A stretch of 64,000 nucleotides of DNA from Neonectria sp. B-13 (GCA_002682825.1 NOKP01000002.1:1865132-1929131); one strand, 5' to 3'. Positions 31,978-44,879 are shown, counted from the stretch's first letter. The notes: generated by a model not told the origin, from the sequence alone. Made by a program: numbers and translations.

Positions 31978-34900
31978 CTACTCCGTCGCCCCCTTCAGCG
32001 CCGCGCGCAGACTAACCATCTCGCGCTTTAGTTTTGCATTTTCCTTCTTCATACGAGCCGTCTCGTCGCTCTGATCCCGCAGTCGCGTCATCAGCTCCTC
32101 CTTATCGTCCTTGCCCTTGCCCTTGAGCGCCTTGACGATCTTGCCCAGCTCCCCGTTGAATTTCTCATATAGCAGCTCGTTCTCTGCCACCGCCTCCTTG
32201 TATAGTTGGTCAATGGCCCGCACCTTGGCCTCGGACGCCTTCACCGTCGTGTCCATGTCGCGCTGGATTGCCTCGTGTTTTTCCTGCAACTCCTGCATCT
32301 CCGTGGGGATCCGGTCCTCGAGTTGTCGGACCGCGGCACCCAACCGTCGCATGTCGACTGAGTGTGAACCCGGGGGTCGGGTACTGTTGACGCGAGCCAT
32401 CTCCTCGCCAATCTTTGACAGCTCCGATCGCAACGAGGCGTCGACTCCGTCCACCGCTTGCTTTTCTGTCTGAAGGCGCTCGCGAAGCTTTTGCGGTGAC
32501 TGCAGACGGAGCCTCTGTGTTCCTGGTCTTGTAGGGCTGCCTGTCCTCGTCGGACTGGAGGTCAGACGGCGTGTGGGTGATTCGGATCCTGTGAGTTGTC
32601 GCGTTGGCCGCAGAGTCGGGATGTTTGTTGAGGAGAGTGTTCTGGAATGCCTGTGTCCCTTGGTTGGCGACTCCGGTTTGGCGGTCTGGTTGGCGGTCTC
32701 GGCGGGACCCTGGAACGGATCTGCAACATTCTCCTTTTGGCGCGACGCCCGCAGATTTTGTGCCAAAACGGGACTGATCGGTATCCTAGACGGAGTCAGG
32801 GCCTTGGGGCTGGAGTTAATCTTTTCGCTCGTCTGCTTCGTGTCCTGCAGCGGCTGAACGAGTTCATCGTCCTCGAGCGATGCCGCAGTCATCAGGCTAC
32901 GCAGATCCGACAGCGAGCTACGGCGCTTTTTCCTCGAAGTCCTCAGCGGCGGCTCTACTTCCGGCTCGCCAATCGTCTCCAGCATGCGGTGCGAACTGCC
33001 CGGTCTCACTTCGTCAAACGCCCCTGCTATGGGCGGGCGATCGCGAGATCCGGGACGGCGGTGCAGCTTCTTTGGGAGTGTGTTGTCGTCGATGGAATGA
33101 GACCGTCCAAGGGACGCAAGGGACACCTTAGACATGCTCGCTGGTTCGCCAGTAGCGGGGTTCCGATGCTTGCTGAGCGTCCGCCACCTTGATGACCGGT
33201 CGTCCTTGCTGTTCTGCCGCAGAAGTGTGTCAAAGCCGAACTTGCGACGCAGGGATGATGTGTTTGAGGTCATGGATCCTGTGTATGATTTGCCACCGCG
33301 GATAGCCGAGTTGATGGAGTCATACGTTGCGGTGTCGAGGTTAAAGCTATGATTCAAGCTAGGCTCCTCGAAAATCCGATCACAGTCCTCAACGAGACGG
33401 TCTAGCAGGTTAATGAAGTTTGAGGCAGTCCCGTCGTACACCAACAACTCCGCAAACGCAAGTGTAAGGACGCCCCTGTCGCCGTCGTTGCCGCACCCAT
33501 CGAGTAAATCCGACAACAGCTTAATGAGCGCCGTAAAGGCCCGACGGTTCTGTGGCGCCATGTCGCCGAACAAGAAGTTGACAAAGTCCGCAAAGTCTCC
33601 CGGTACTCGCTTGTTGACGCGGTCCTGGAGGGTGTTGAGCGACTGCATAGTCATAACAGGCCCCATCTGCTCTGCCCAGGCAATGCGGAGAAACTTCTCA
33701 AATGCCACGAAGATGACCTCGGTACTGAGCTCTGAGGCAGCCTCGAAGTCGTAGGGGCTCTCGATGAGCCGGTTGTATAGATCGTTCACCGATAACTCAT
33801 CAGCCATGGAGCGGTTCAACAGCGCCCGGCCGACGATGAGACCCTTGCGGGACTGGAAAGCGGCGACGTATCCCGTAAATGTCCGCTCCAGTCGCACCAA
33901 TGGGTTTTCGGGACGAGCCTCCTCCTGAGCGGCACCGTCCTTTCCGCGGATGGAGCCGATTACTGATTGCGAGCTGTTGTTGCGATGGATTGATGGCACT
34001 TGTCGGCGGTGGCTCTTTGATTCTGATGGGGCAGAGTCAAGGGTATGGGTTGAGCCCCCGGCCCAGAGGCTTGAGAAGATCTTGACGGGCGAAGAACCCA
34101 GGAACGAGCGAGTTTTCTCGGCTCTGCCAGCCAGGGGAAGGCCATGCAGCGTCTTTGAGTAGTAAGATACCAGAGCTGCCGTCATCTGCGAATTGCAAAC
34201 GTTGTGCTGCGTGCTTAGAAGTTGAATGACTATTCCGCGGTTAGCTTCTATTCTATCCCAAGTCCTAGAGATCGAGACCTACCTCGTCGTGACACCGTAG
34301 GCAGCAAGTCTTCTAACGCAATGTCATCTTGGTATTGTTTCCCATTCAGGCCCACTGTGAGCATCGACACCCGGTTCATGTCGTTCGTGGAGACGTTGAC
34401 CACAATCTCGACACCGTAATGGCCGACAGGAGCCCCCTTGGTGCCCTTCTCGTGGTCAACCACCACCCGGATTGGGGCGGGCTCCTTGCGACCCCCGATC
34501 AATTGGTCGGCGCCTTCCTGGAAGACGGCAGCGTGCAATCCGATGTTGCTGTCCGGCATTCGCACCGATCGAAGCGTCCAGGTTGGATCTTCACGCTCCG
34601 ACTCTGGGAAGCGCGCCTCAACACGGGCCTTGACGATTTCCTCTCCCCACTTGGCGGCCCGGGCCTCGTACGTCTCCTGCAGTACGAAGCAGCGAGACGT
34701 GACGGCCTGGCTAACCTGGTGCTCACCGGTATGGGCGCCCTTCATCTCCTGCGTTGACGTCATCCAGAACAGGGTGCCGTCGAGGGACTCGGTAAATCGT
34801 ACGTCGGGCAGAGGATGCCATCCGGTAAACACGAATTCGTACGATGCTGGGCCGCCCGCCGCGTTGGTCATAGAAATGAGCAAGCCCGCGGCCGATGGCT

Positions 34901-36527
34901 TCTCGATCTCACGTAGCAGATCGCGCCCTGTCATGTTACCAGCCAGCTTCTTGAGAATGACAACACAGTCGGAGAAGAGCAGGAAAACACCAGATTTGTC
35001 GGATTGGTTAACCGATGCCTGGAAAGGAGGCGCCACCTCTGTAAAATCGGCTGATATTACTAGACGTCCTTGCGGCTCTAGATCCGAAGGCCACGCTTCA
35101 ACCATATTTCGAAGTCGGTTGGCAATATGTGGCTTGTCCGGTAGGGGGTCGTCCATGGAGCAGATGTTGGAAATAATGTCTCGCGCCTTGAGCATGGGTT
35201 GTAGCGCGGGGTGTGTGATAGGGATGCAGCCCACGATCTGGTCGATGAGCAAGCTGTACCGAGGCAGTCTCTGCACGGGCTCGATGAGGATGGACCTGAT
35301 AGCTTGCTCGCCGCTCTGGGCGACTCGCTGCTTGAAACTAGACTGCTGATCGAGAAATGAGTTGAGGAGCATCGGGAAATGCTGGCTCGCCTTGATGTAG
35401 TCCTGGTAGCACTGTGTGAACTTTGGAAACCACTCCAGAAACAGCCTCGCTATCGCCAAGGCACCGCTGGGGTCCTTGGTGCGGCCGAGCTTGGAGCCTA
35501 ATAGATTCAAGGTTGGTGCCTCCATGTCTTTCGAAGCGTCCTCCTCCGTCTCGTCCATGATTTTCCGTAGCTCCTCCATGAACCCCGAGTTCATCATGAG
35601 AATTCCATCAGCCGACTTCGGGAATAGTCTCTCCAGTTCCTCCTCGGATGGGCTGAGACTGCCGGCCGGCCTCGCTTGAGCGCTGTCGCGGAAGTCGGCT
35701 GCGACATGGTTGACCAGTTCTCTCACCTTGGCCACATACCGCTCCTCGGTGTGGACCAGCTCCGACAACTTCATGCGCAACTCAGTCTTTTGATCCTTGG
35801 AAAAGGACTTGCTGCGGTTTAATGACGACGGCTTTGAGGGCGCTCGGCGGAGGCGGCTTGTGGGCAGAAAGACCGGGTCACCAAACAGTTTGACCAGGGG
35901 TGTGTATCCTCCATATTGCCGCAGTGTCGGGTCTAGGATGTCGTCCTCGTCGTCGGGGACGTCCTCTAGGTCTGCGGGTTGAAGGGGCACAATGCTGCCC
36001 GGCGGTAACACCAGGTCAATGTCAACATTGCTCATGTGTTGAGTCTGTAGCGCCTCCTGGAGCACATCGATGACCTCGGCGGTGTGGTCGCTGGGGAGCA
36101 TGAACTTGACGAGGTCGGCGGCATGCTGTTCGCTAAACAAGGCGGGCAGACTCGCCGGACGGTGGCCGCCGCGAGTCGGGTAGAGGCGGCGCAAGTATGT
36201 CTTGACATCATCGGGCAGCTCGGTGAAGTACTTGAAGAGGCCGAAGGCGAGGGCGCGGTAGACCTCGTCGCCCTGGAACTCACGGGGCAGGTAGTTGACG
36301 GCGGAGTAGAAGGCGGAGTTGGGGGAGATGGTGATGCGGGGGAAGCACTGGAAGCCGGCCGGGGAGAGGACGTGAACCTGGACGCGGGAGCTGTTGAGGG
36401 TGTAGTTGGCCGTGGTCGAGGGCCCGTGGAAGATGAGGATGGGCAGGTGGCCGAGCAGCGGGTCAGAGGTGTGGTAGAGCGTGACGTGGTCGGGCGACAG
36501 CGCCAGCTCCTCGGTGATGCGAACCAT
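31978..36527 (-). CDS. Rho guanine-nucleotide exchange factor (RhoGEF, DH domain)
   Basis: Two exons on the reverse strand, 36527-34283 and 34229-31978, joined over a 53-nt intron (GTAGGT...GCTAAC...TAG), 1498 residues. The joint reads LLPTVSRRVIQLLSTQHNVC. The N-terminus (MVRITEELALSPDHVTLYHTSD) is a conserved fungal leader. A Dbl-homology domain spans about residues 248-460, with LRMKLSELVHTEERYVAKVREL and the signature LIEPVQRLPRYSLLIDQI. A PH-like domain is plausible after it, around residues 490-600, but I do not see a decisive motif. The C-terminal half holds a RhoGAP-like helical stretch of unknown type, long Ser/Arg-rich disorder, and a terminal coiled coil (about the last 150 residues). 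The role is activation of Rho-family GTPases at the cell cortex, which the family predicts. It is much longer than the DH core and probably carries regulatory modules. Confidence 0.85.
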
Positions 36528-38025
36528 GATGGCGGCGGCGGCGGCGGCGGCGGCGGTGGAGGGGCGGAGGCAGAGGCGGCGTCACAACGAATGGGCCGAC
36601 AGTCAAGCGGCCCGTAAGATGCGTGATGGCTGTTCGTTGGTGGCGGCCGTGGTGGTGGTGCTGGTGGTGGTGGTGGTGGTGGTCGGCCTCGTCGTCGGGG
36701 CCCGTGAGGATCGGATCGATTCGATTCGATGGCGATGGACCGTTTTCTCTCTCTGCGCCCAACCCAGGGTTGTGTGCAGCAACAGCAGCCAGGTATTTCC
36801 CCCGCCGTCACTCACACATACGCAGCAATGCGGAGACGAACAGTCGGGGTCGAGTCCTGGACGGAACAGGCGGTGCAAGGCGGAGGAGCAGCAGCAGAGC
36901 GAAGAACGAGTGGGAGCGAGTGTGTTGGCAGCCGTCGCAAAGTAAACATCCAAAAAGTTTTGTCGGCCGCGTCAGGATCAGGAATCGGTTTCGGGTCGTT
37001 GCAGAGAAGAGCCGCCCCTCTAGTGTGTGACTGGTGTGTCCTCCCTTGTTGGCAACGAAGGTACCCGGCCCGCGAACAATTGCAGTGCAGCCCTATGACG
37101 AAAGACGAAAAGAGGGACGGAAGAATAGAAGAACGAAGGGAGGCAGGCCGTCACTACAAAAAAGATACGAGTATAGAATATGTACAAGCACAGAAGTTGT
37201 CGTCGGCTCGTCCTGTGGTCGGGGTTCGGGGTGTGTGGTAAGAAAAAACCGAGGTGTTCGCTTTTGGGGGGGGTCCGTCGTTGACCGTTCGGTCGCTGGA
37301 GGCGGTCGGTTGGCCCAGGTTACTGCGTTCTTGTTTTGTTGGTTAGCGGTCAGCGACGACAACAACTGCGAGTCTCAGCACAAAAAGCAGTGGTGGAAGC
37401 AAGGGCGGGCAGATCCCCCCCACTGTAAGCCCACTGAATGAATTGGGCTGAAAGATGCCCGTGGGGCGCCCCCCGCCCGCCTAAAACAAGTCCCGGCGGG
37501 CACCCGCAGCGCTGTGTTGACCCGTCTGCCTGCGGGAGTCTCTCATTAATAACGAACGCGCCCATCCATTCGACGCGTTCAGGGCTGGCTGCGGCGCTGA
37601 AAAACTTCCCCTCCCCTCGTTCCGTCCCCCGCTCTGCTGTGTAAGAGGAGGTACGTACCCCAGTACCTACTACTAAGTAGTACTAGTAGTGTAAACACAG
37701 GGAATCCCCAGCGCAACCCCTGCCGCCCTACGACCAACCACGTAGCATTCCGCACATGGTGCAAATCTACCAGCAAACCTTGGCCCTTTCTGAAGCTTGT
37801 CAGTGCTAAATTTAGTGGCCCATCCGCTCTCACGTGGTCCCCCCCCCCCACTCAAACGCGTACCTAGAAACAGTGGCTCGCGGCCTCAACCTCAGGGTTT
37901 CCAATTGCCGGTCCAACGACGTCACTCCCACCAGTGCAGCCTCAACATACCACGCCTGAACAGTTCGTGTACGAAGACGCCTCCTCAACGCCGCATTGCA
38001 TCGCATCTCATAGCATCACATCAAC
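36528..38025. other. intergenic region with GGC/GGT repeats and overlapping upstream frames
   Basis: Just upstream of the RhoGEF ATG lies a (GGC)n tract at about 36530-36560 and a GGT-rich tract at about 36650-36690. On the transcribed strand an ATG at 36811 opens a 259-codon frame overlapping the first 490 or so bases of the RhoGEF coding sequence in another phase; it has no domain. Near 37660-37690 short palindromic 'tacctactactaagtagtacta' units occur. No other gene seen; the Dcc1 leader is at the right. Confidence 0.45.
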
Positions 38026-38479
38026 ATGTCCAGCCAATCTCGTGGAATTCCCCTCCGCCACATCCCCGACGACGCAGGCTACCGCCTCATCGAGCTGCCC
38101 CCAGAGCTGCTGTCTCTCCTCGAGTCCGACACAGCCCCCGTGTTCGTCCCCCCAGCTCTCCTCCATCCTCCCCATGGGCAGCTAACAAAGCTTCCCCTCG
38201 CCAAGCCTCACCCTCGAATCCTCCGACACGTCCGCCCTCCTCAAAACCCCCAACAAGACCTACGCCCTCCGCCAGAAGAACACCTCCAACGCCCTCATGC
38301 TGCTCGCGCCCCGCCCTACTCCCGGCTCCCCCGAGCAGGCCGTCGCAATCGTCTCCACCATCCGCGAGACTGTCGAGCTCGAGGTTGTACCAGACAAGAC
38401 CCCGAGTGTTGCCAACGGAGGTCTGAAAAATACCGGGAGCAAGGGTAAGTGGCATGAGCGCTTCGGGAAGAATCGATGA
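38026..38479 (+). CDS. DCC1: sister chromatid cohesion protein Dcc1-like, short fungal form
   Basis: Two exons, 38026-38141 and 38206-38479, 129 residues, intron with a GCTAAC branch site and CCAAG acceptor. The spliced reading gives LLESDTAPVLTLESSDTSALLKTPNKTYALRQKNTSNALML, then AIVSTIRETVELEVVPD. These correspond to the N-terminal region of Dcc1, including the 'KTY.LR..NTSN.LML' motif. Dcc1 joins Ctf8 and Ctf18 in the alternative clamp loader that supports sister-chromatid cohesion. Budding-yeast and human Dcc1 are about 380 and 390 residues with a winged-helix C-terminal part. This product ends GKWHERFGKNR at 129 residues, so that region is absent from the model. From memory, short forms occur in Pezizomycotina, but I cannot confirm it here. 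Alternatives: an unseen downstream exon, although the next 370 bp look non-coding. Confidence 0.72.
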
Positions 38480-38850
38480 TCCAGTTACTGCTTTGTCGAG
38501 TTACTTCATTTTATACGCAAACGGATCTTTTTTTGCGGTTCCACGGATATACATGCACGGGCATAGAGCAAGGCGTTAAGGTCAATCTGTGATGAATTAA
38601 ACTAAGCAGGTGTCAAGTGACATCGCTGATCAAAACTCCCTGTCAGGCTGCATACAATCGCATACAAGACTTGTCATGAATCTCGACGCCAACGCTTCAA
38701 TATCAGTCGTCTCTCATCATCGGTCCAATTCCCAAATGCCTCCCCACTCCTTAGTTTCACACAATGCTGCGAAGGAGATTTTCTTCTTCGCCTGAGCAAG
38801 CTTGGCGCGCCTCACTTTCTTCTCGATCTCCATTTCCGGGCCAGGTCCTT
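38480..38850. other. convergent intergenic region
   Basis: 3' flanks of DCC1 and the RBR ligase gene. No gene seen. Confidence 0.45.
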
Positions 38851-41800
38851 CTAGCGTTGCCCCATGGCTCCTTGCTGGGCCCCAAAGGGTGCTCTCCGAT
38901 TTCCACCAAACAAGACTTCGAACTCGTCGTGGTCGGGATCCAGTTCTCGTCGGGCCGCTGCGGCATGTCTCTGGTTCCGGTTCTCTTGCTGTGGGGGATG
39001 GGGACCTGGTATATCTCTGAACATCTGGCCGATCAGTCCGCGGCCGTTGCTAAAGGTGCGGCCGAAGTCCATGCCCTGCATAGGCCCGAAGCCAAGGTCC
39101 ATCCCTTGGAGGCGTTCGAGCCAGCCTTGATTGAAGTTGTTGGGGAGACCCTGGGCCGCCTGTGGCTGCTTGTCTTGGACAGCTCCTCCAGGAATAGCCA
39201 CAACCATCTGATTCCAATCCGGCTTGATGATACCGGCTTGCAATTGCCGAAAGTACTCCTGCTGTCGTTGTTGTAAAAGCTGCTGCTGCTGTCGCAGTAG
39301 CTCGTATTGTTGCTGTTGCAAAGCTTGCTCTTGTTGTCTTTGTTGCTGCTCTTGTTGCTGCTTTTGCTGCAGTTGCTGCATTTGCTGTATTTCTCGCAGT
39401 CGTTGCATTTGCTGCTCCGCTTGCAACCGCTGCAGTTCCTGCTCTGCTTGCTGCCGCATTTGTTCCTCCCGCTGTACCTGTTGTTGGTTTTCAGGTCGCC
39501 GCTTTGCTGCTCGTCGCACCTGTCGCTGTTCGTGATTTTGGCGCTGTTCGAGGTCTCTTTGGCGTTGAATCTCGACGTGCTGCTGTATATTTCGCTGCCG
39601 TAGTTCTTCGCGTGTGAGTGGCCCATGCGGTCTAAGAGGTCCGGGTTGCGGGTTATTCTCTTGCTGGCGGGCCTGTCCATTCTGTCGAGGCTGTCGGTTG
39701 TTCTGTTGACGGGCCTGTCTAGGCTGCCCAGGCTGCTGGTTGACCGCCCGATGAGCGGCCGCCTGTATATACTCCATCCTCTGCTGAGCTATCATCCGCT
39801 GGTTCATATGTTGCAGATGCTCCTGTTCAGCCTGTCTCATCGCCTGTTCCAGTTCGTTCCCCAGCTGGGCGAATTCGCCCGGATCCTGAGCTACCTGTCC
39901 AGCTCGACCTTCAGCAGCCGCATGCACAGCCGCGGCACGATCCTCTAGCACATTAGCATCGACGAAGATCCCGTCTGGCAACTGGAGGTTTTCGTGGTCG
40001 TTTGGCTGCAGTTGAAGCTGGCGAAACTCCTCCAAGGGTATGAAATCACGTCGTCTAGCCCCTGCATTGGCATTCTCAACCTCGGGAATACGCTGGCCGT
40101 TGATATACAAGGCCCTTTGGTTGACGAAGGGGTCGTCCTGTCGTCGTTTTGCGTCGTCCTCTTTGACATTGTCCGACATCTTGATGACCAGGAGCTCCGG
40201 GTCCACGCCGGGATTCTTCTCTGCCACCCGCTTCATGGCCTCCGCCTCGGCATTCTTGACCTCTTCCAAGTGTCTGTTCTCGGTGATTTCAAATAGAGGG
40301 CAATTACCGTTCTGACCTCCCCGGGCGAGGTCGTTGAAGTGGGAGTAGTCGCAAGACTTGGAACAAACATAACATTGGATGTTGCCACATCCCCTGCGTG
40401 TGCACCTCATCTTGTTACAGCCTGATTCTTTGATGAATGGGGTGTTGCCTGCGAGAACGGTTAGCACAGTCAGGTTCGTCATCACTGGGGAGGCGGGTTA
40501 CATTTGTTGCACTTCCTGATCATGGCCGCTGTCATGGCCTCCTCAACGTCCCGTCTCGCTGAAACACCACGCTCAATGGCTGCTTCTTCACAGGTCTTGG
40601 GAAGGTGGGTTTCGGCCTGGCAAAGACGGCAGCTAATCAGCTGGCAACTGGGGTTCTCGCATTGAAACTCCCGGTTGACTTCGACGGATGGATACTCAGC
40701 TGCGTATGGGCAGAAGGGGCAACTAGCCAGGTTCTCGATGGCGGCCAAACGGAGCACGGCTTCTTGTTCGATTCGGTCCAAGGCGGTGACGAGCTTCTTG
40801 TCCAGGAATTTGGCCTTCTGCGCATGAGAAAACCCTGCGTCGCAGCCATCAGTCGACATGCATGTCATTTCATACTTGGAGTCGCCAACGAGGGTTTCTG
40901 CATTTCGACGTGCGCATTCAACACAGAACCGCTACGAGTTGTCAGTCCGCACACATAAACAGACGGCAGGAGGTCAAACTTACATGACACGCCTCTCCGT
41001 CACACTCAACCAAGCGTCCCTTGGGAAAATCGGCGAAGCAGCACTGGCACTCCATCAGCTCACCACGAGCCTCAGCCTCCTCGTACTCCCTCCGTTCGTC
41101 CGCCTCCATCTTGATCTGCTTGCTCCACTTCAGATCCAGCGACGCGCGGATCAATCTGGCAGCACGAAGTTCCTTGAGCATGTCCTTTTCGAACCCGTCC
41201 TCACAATCTTCAATGGTGTCGTCAATATACTCTGGTCTGTAGAACCATTCCTGGACAGTAGGACTCTTCTTCTTTTCCAGAGGCTCAGCGGCTTGATCTC
41301 CTTGGCGAACGATTTCGGCCAGGGCGAGATACGTTGGGAGGAGCGCCAAACCGTTCTGAGTCAGGAGTTTTTGAACATTTCTAGAGCGAACGAGGGGGAA
41401 ATCCCCCGTTATCAATTGCCTCCTACCAAAAAGTTAGCCGCCAAGAAGGTTCATCCAGGTAGTGTGTGACCAATTCAGTCTAGGGTTTAGGTTGGGAACA
41501 CTGCAAGGAACCTTGGTATGCAGATGGCACCTGGATGTATAACCTTGCGGACAAATGTTCGGCTGCAGACGTGAGGGAGAGCAACGGGGAGTTAGGAACG
41601 TACATGAGGGTGATTTCTGGAGTGGTATGTTCTTCTTCCTCTCGAGGCGCGTTACAATACGTGCGCTTTGCGTCGGTAAGCTCCTCGTCTTCTTCATCTT
41701 CGTCGCCCTCATCATCATCCTCTCGCTTTCGCTTGAGGGATTGGGCTCGGGGGCGTCTTGTATAGGTGTCTCCCTTTTCGATAAGGTCGACAATATAGTT

Positions 41801-41941
41801 TATAACTGCGTCGGCGTTATAGAAAAGGGGGGCAGCTACCGTGCTAAGGTATGCAAGGCAGATGTCAGGAAACAGGGCCGTGACAGCTTGAACACATCCA
41901 TCCTGGATGGTTGGGTCGGGCGTTTGCCCAGGAGTGTCCAT
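38851..41941 (-). CDS. RBR-type (RING-between-RING) E3 ubiquitin ligase, RNF216/Triad3-like
   Basis: Four exons on the reverse strand: 41941-41604, 41422-40984, 40931-40502 and 40448-38851, 934 residues. Joints give EITLMRQLITGDF, GEACHRFCVECARR and RKCNKCNTPFIKESGC. The order of zinc elements is RING1 (CQCCFADFPKGRLVEC..ACHRFCVEC), an in-between-RING (PFCPYAAEYPSV...CENPSCQLISCRLC) and RING2 (RKCNKCNTPFIKESGCNKMRCTRRGCGNIQCYVCSKSC), the last carrying the expected catalytic cysteine region CNKMRC. Such ligases form a thioester with ubiquitin before transfer to the substrate. After RING2 there is a helix-rich region and an unusually long Gln-rich tract (about residues 700-860), then a short conserved tail (DHDEFEVLFGG). 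The N-terminus (PDICLAYLSTVAAPLFYNADAVINYIVDLIEKGD) resembles the substrate-side domain of Triad3. The intron before exon 2 (181 nt) is long for this window and less certain. Confidence 0.85.
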
Positions 41942-42848
41942 CGTTGGCGGCCAGAGATGATTGCTTAGTCTGCAAACAGAATGTTTGAGGACATGAACCA
42001 GGCGTTGAGGGATGTTGCAGGGCGGTTTGGGTCCTGACTGTTTTGTTCGTTTGTGTCGCTGTTCTTAGACTGGGACTTGTCAGAAAAGTGTGATGGAAGG
42101 AAGAGAAAGTTGCGGATCTCAGGCAGCCTCGGAAGCTTTTTAGCATGCATCGTGAAGGGTGTGAAGCACAAAAATGCTTCACATCATAGGATAATAGGCA
42201 TGTAGGGAGACAATAGCAGAGGCTGGATGAGGAAGATGCCATTGAATTTCGGGTGAATGCTTAAGTGAATGTGTGAAGGGATGCGCGAGCGAATGAGAGG
42301 GTGAGTAACAGGTGAATGATTGGTGATTTGGCGGCTGGCCAAGTGATTGACAGGCGCCGTTATACAGTTGCCTATTGCTCCAATAGAAACCCCATTCAGG
42401 AGATCGAAAGAATAAGATTCTCGGAAACGCCTCGCACCCACAGGTATCGAAACTCTCCTTCGGGTGGGGGACCAACACAATTGACTTGTTGCATTGGCCC
42501 GCCGGCGGACGATCCAAATATGGTCGAATGGTGGCTGACAGCTTCTCTCCGCCTCCCCAAGAACAATGCAAGAACAAATGAATAGATTCACTTACATCCA
42601 AGAGAAGTTCGTCTACAAAAGATGATTCGCAGGGTTTGCTGGTCGCTGGTAGCTGGTTGGTGTGTTCTGTTTCGATGTTCGGACGCTCGATCCAATCCTC
42701 GGCCCCCTAAGACACCCGCCCAACTCCCGTCACCCCAGTTATAGGTACTTAGGTAGGATGGTGGTTTTGATGATGATGGTGATGTTGTCGCCGTCGTTGT
42801 TGGGGAGAGAGGAAACACACGGTCTTATAACCTAAGTAGCAGGGGACA

Positions 42849-42875
42849 CTTGTGACTTGTGACTTGTGACTTGTC
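42849..42875. repeat. 9-bp tandem repeat, about three copies
   Basis: Unit ttgtgactt repeated head to tail. Short, no gene link seen. Confidence 0.8.
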
Positions 42876-43831
42876 TTGCCAGATGGATGCTACTGACGCC
42901 TTGGCCTCCAACTTTGTTTCGGGCATGAGCTGTCCACCCTCTAAGCTACCTACCTGGAAAACCTAAGGTAGTAGAGTTGCAAAGGCAACCTCAAAAAAGG
43001 CGGGTAAGGAAAGCAAGACACTTAGGGGAGGGGGGATGGATGGGATTGGATTGTTGTGGAATGGGCCTCCCAACCGCTCACCCCCTTCTGCTTGACTTGA
43101 GGCACTCCTATCCACGTACAACCGTACGAAAATGCACGTTCCCGGGGTTAGATCCGGGATCGGGGGGAAGGAAAAAGGCAAAAGGCTTCGTTTTCCGCTC
43201 CGAAAGCACCGTCGTTCCAGAATATGACGAAAGAACGGACCTCCTCAGCTCCGCATGTTTTGGCCCGGCCCGGTTCTGGGTCTGGCCTCCGGTGAAAGGG
43301 GGGGCGTGCGTGCGTGTGTTTGTGGTCTGATATTGTTCTGTATGTGTCGTTCCAAGACACAGATAAACCAGAGCACGTCGTATCTGCGGCGCAAGCCACG
43401 AGGGGAGAGCAAGAAAGCAGCCAACGAGAAAACTGCCAGCAAAGGGAGAGGGAGAATAAAAAGAAAGCAAAAAAATTGAAATCAAAAGGACGTCAAAGCG
43501 ATGAAGAATGACGCCCCGGTCCCGTTCGTTCGACTCTAGCCGCGGCGGCCCGTGGGGGGCGGTTTGCTTGGGTTGCGAACGGAATGTTGCTTGTCCTGTC
43601 TGTGCAGCTGCGGCTGCGGCTGGATGCTGCAAGCCTGCAAGCCTGCAAATCGTGGGAGCGGAGCCGAAGCCCGAAGACGAGCGTCAGACTCGGAGGGTGA
43701 GGCTCAAGGAGGAGTCGGAAGCGATGGGCCCATTTACAGTGCAGCAAATGCTCGGTGATGGAGCTGGTTGATGCGAGGAATAGAAGACACCTTGGACGTC
43801 GTTCGGCGGTTCGGCATATGGCTCACCGTCA

Positions 43832-43863
43832 CACTTGACACTTGACACTTGACACTTGACACC
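43832..43863. repeat. 9-bp tandem repeat, about 3.5 copies
   Basis: Unit cacttgaca repeated head to tail. It resembles, in reverse complement and with a shift, the unit at 42849 only weakly. Confidence 0.8.
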
Positions 43864-44879
43864 CGAGCCACAGGCACGATTCATCTCCTCTCCGGCTCTT
43901 TCGTCGTCTCTGATTTCTCTCGTCCCAGATTGGAAGCCTCACGATATCTCTCCTGCAGGATGCCTTTTTCGGGCTCGCCAAGGCGAACAGCTTGTGATGC
44001 TCTCATGGTGATGGGGTGACCGCGAACCAACGGCAATGTCTCCCAGGCTGGGATGCTTGCCGCAAGGGTCTGGCTGCAGCAATAACCTGTCACTTCTGGC
44101 ACCTGGTTCGGTTGGCCTCAAGCCTTGTTTGCTCGTAGTGGCAAACTTGGGCGGGCACGGCAGGCCACCTGAAAGAGATAGATGAATAGCCAGCCAGCCA
44201 GCCACCGCCTGTATCTTGTAATTAGTGGGCGGCCCGGCAGTTGTGGCAGCCCGCCCAGAATAGAATCGGATGAGTTACACCAACCAGGCCTGTGCGTCCA
44301 TCCAACACTCTCCAATCGACCCAGCCCATTGCCAACGGTCAACGGTCAACCGCGACCTCTTCTTCTTTTTGCAAGGAGGCTATTGTTTGCTTTTTAATCC
44401 TCTCTCCTCACCCTGCACTCACCCGCAGGTTGCAACCCCCACGGCCACCGCCTCCAACATCAATCGACTTATCAAAAACCCCCGACAAATTTCCCGGTTG
44501 GTAGCATCGGTCAGCCACACGCCGTGCATCGCCATAAGTAAAAAAAAAAAGCCTGAGCAGCGCGGTTCCCCTGCGGATCCGTTTGGCCCCATTCCGTCTC
44601 GCAGAACACGGTTTTGTCTCCCGCATGCTCCGATATTCCCGAGCCGGACCTCTGCCAAGCTGTGGAGAGACATTGCGGCACCGTAATTATATCTAAACCC
44701 TCTTGCTCCACCTGTTCCGGCGGGAGCGTCCCCAGTCCGCTTTCCTTTAGGCCCTGCCGACAGCCACGGAAAGACTCCGAAGCGCAACTGAGATTGTCTT
44801 ACGTATTGTAACACAAGGATCTAGGAAGACCAACCACGAACCACCAACACGTGCCATCTCATGACTGACATAACGTCAG

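Larger units (their letters stand above)
41942..44879. other. long intergenic region left part, with short tandem repeats
   Basis: No gene with domain support. Contains a 9-bp repeat (gtgacttgt)n at 42849-42875 and a 9-bp repeat (cacttgaca)n at 43832-43863. A pyrimidine-rich stretch and a poly-A run follow near 44540. Considered frames lack family features. Confidence 0.45.
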
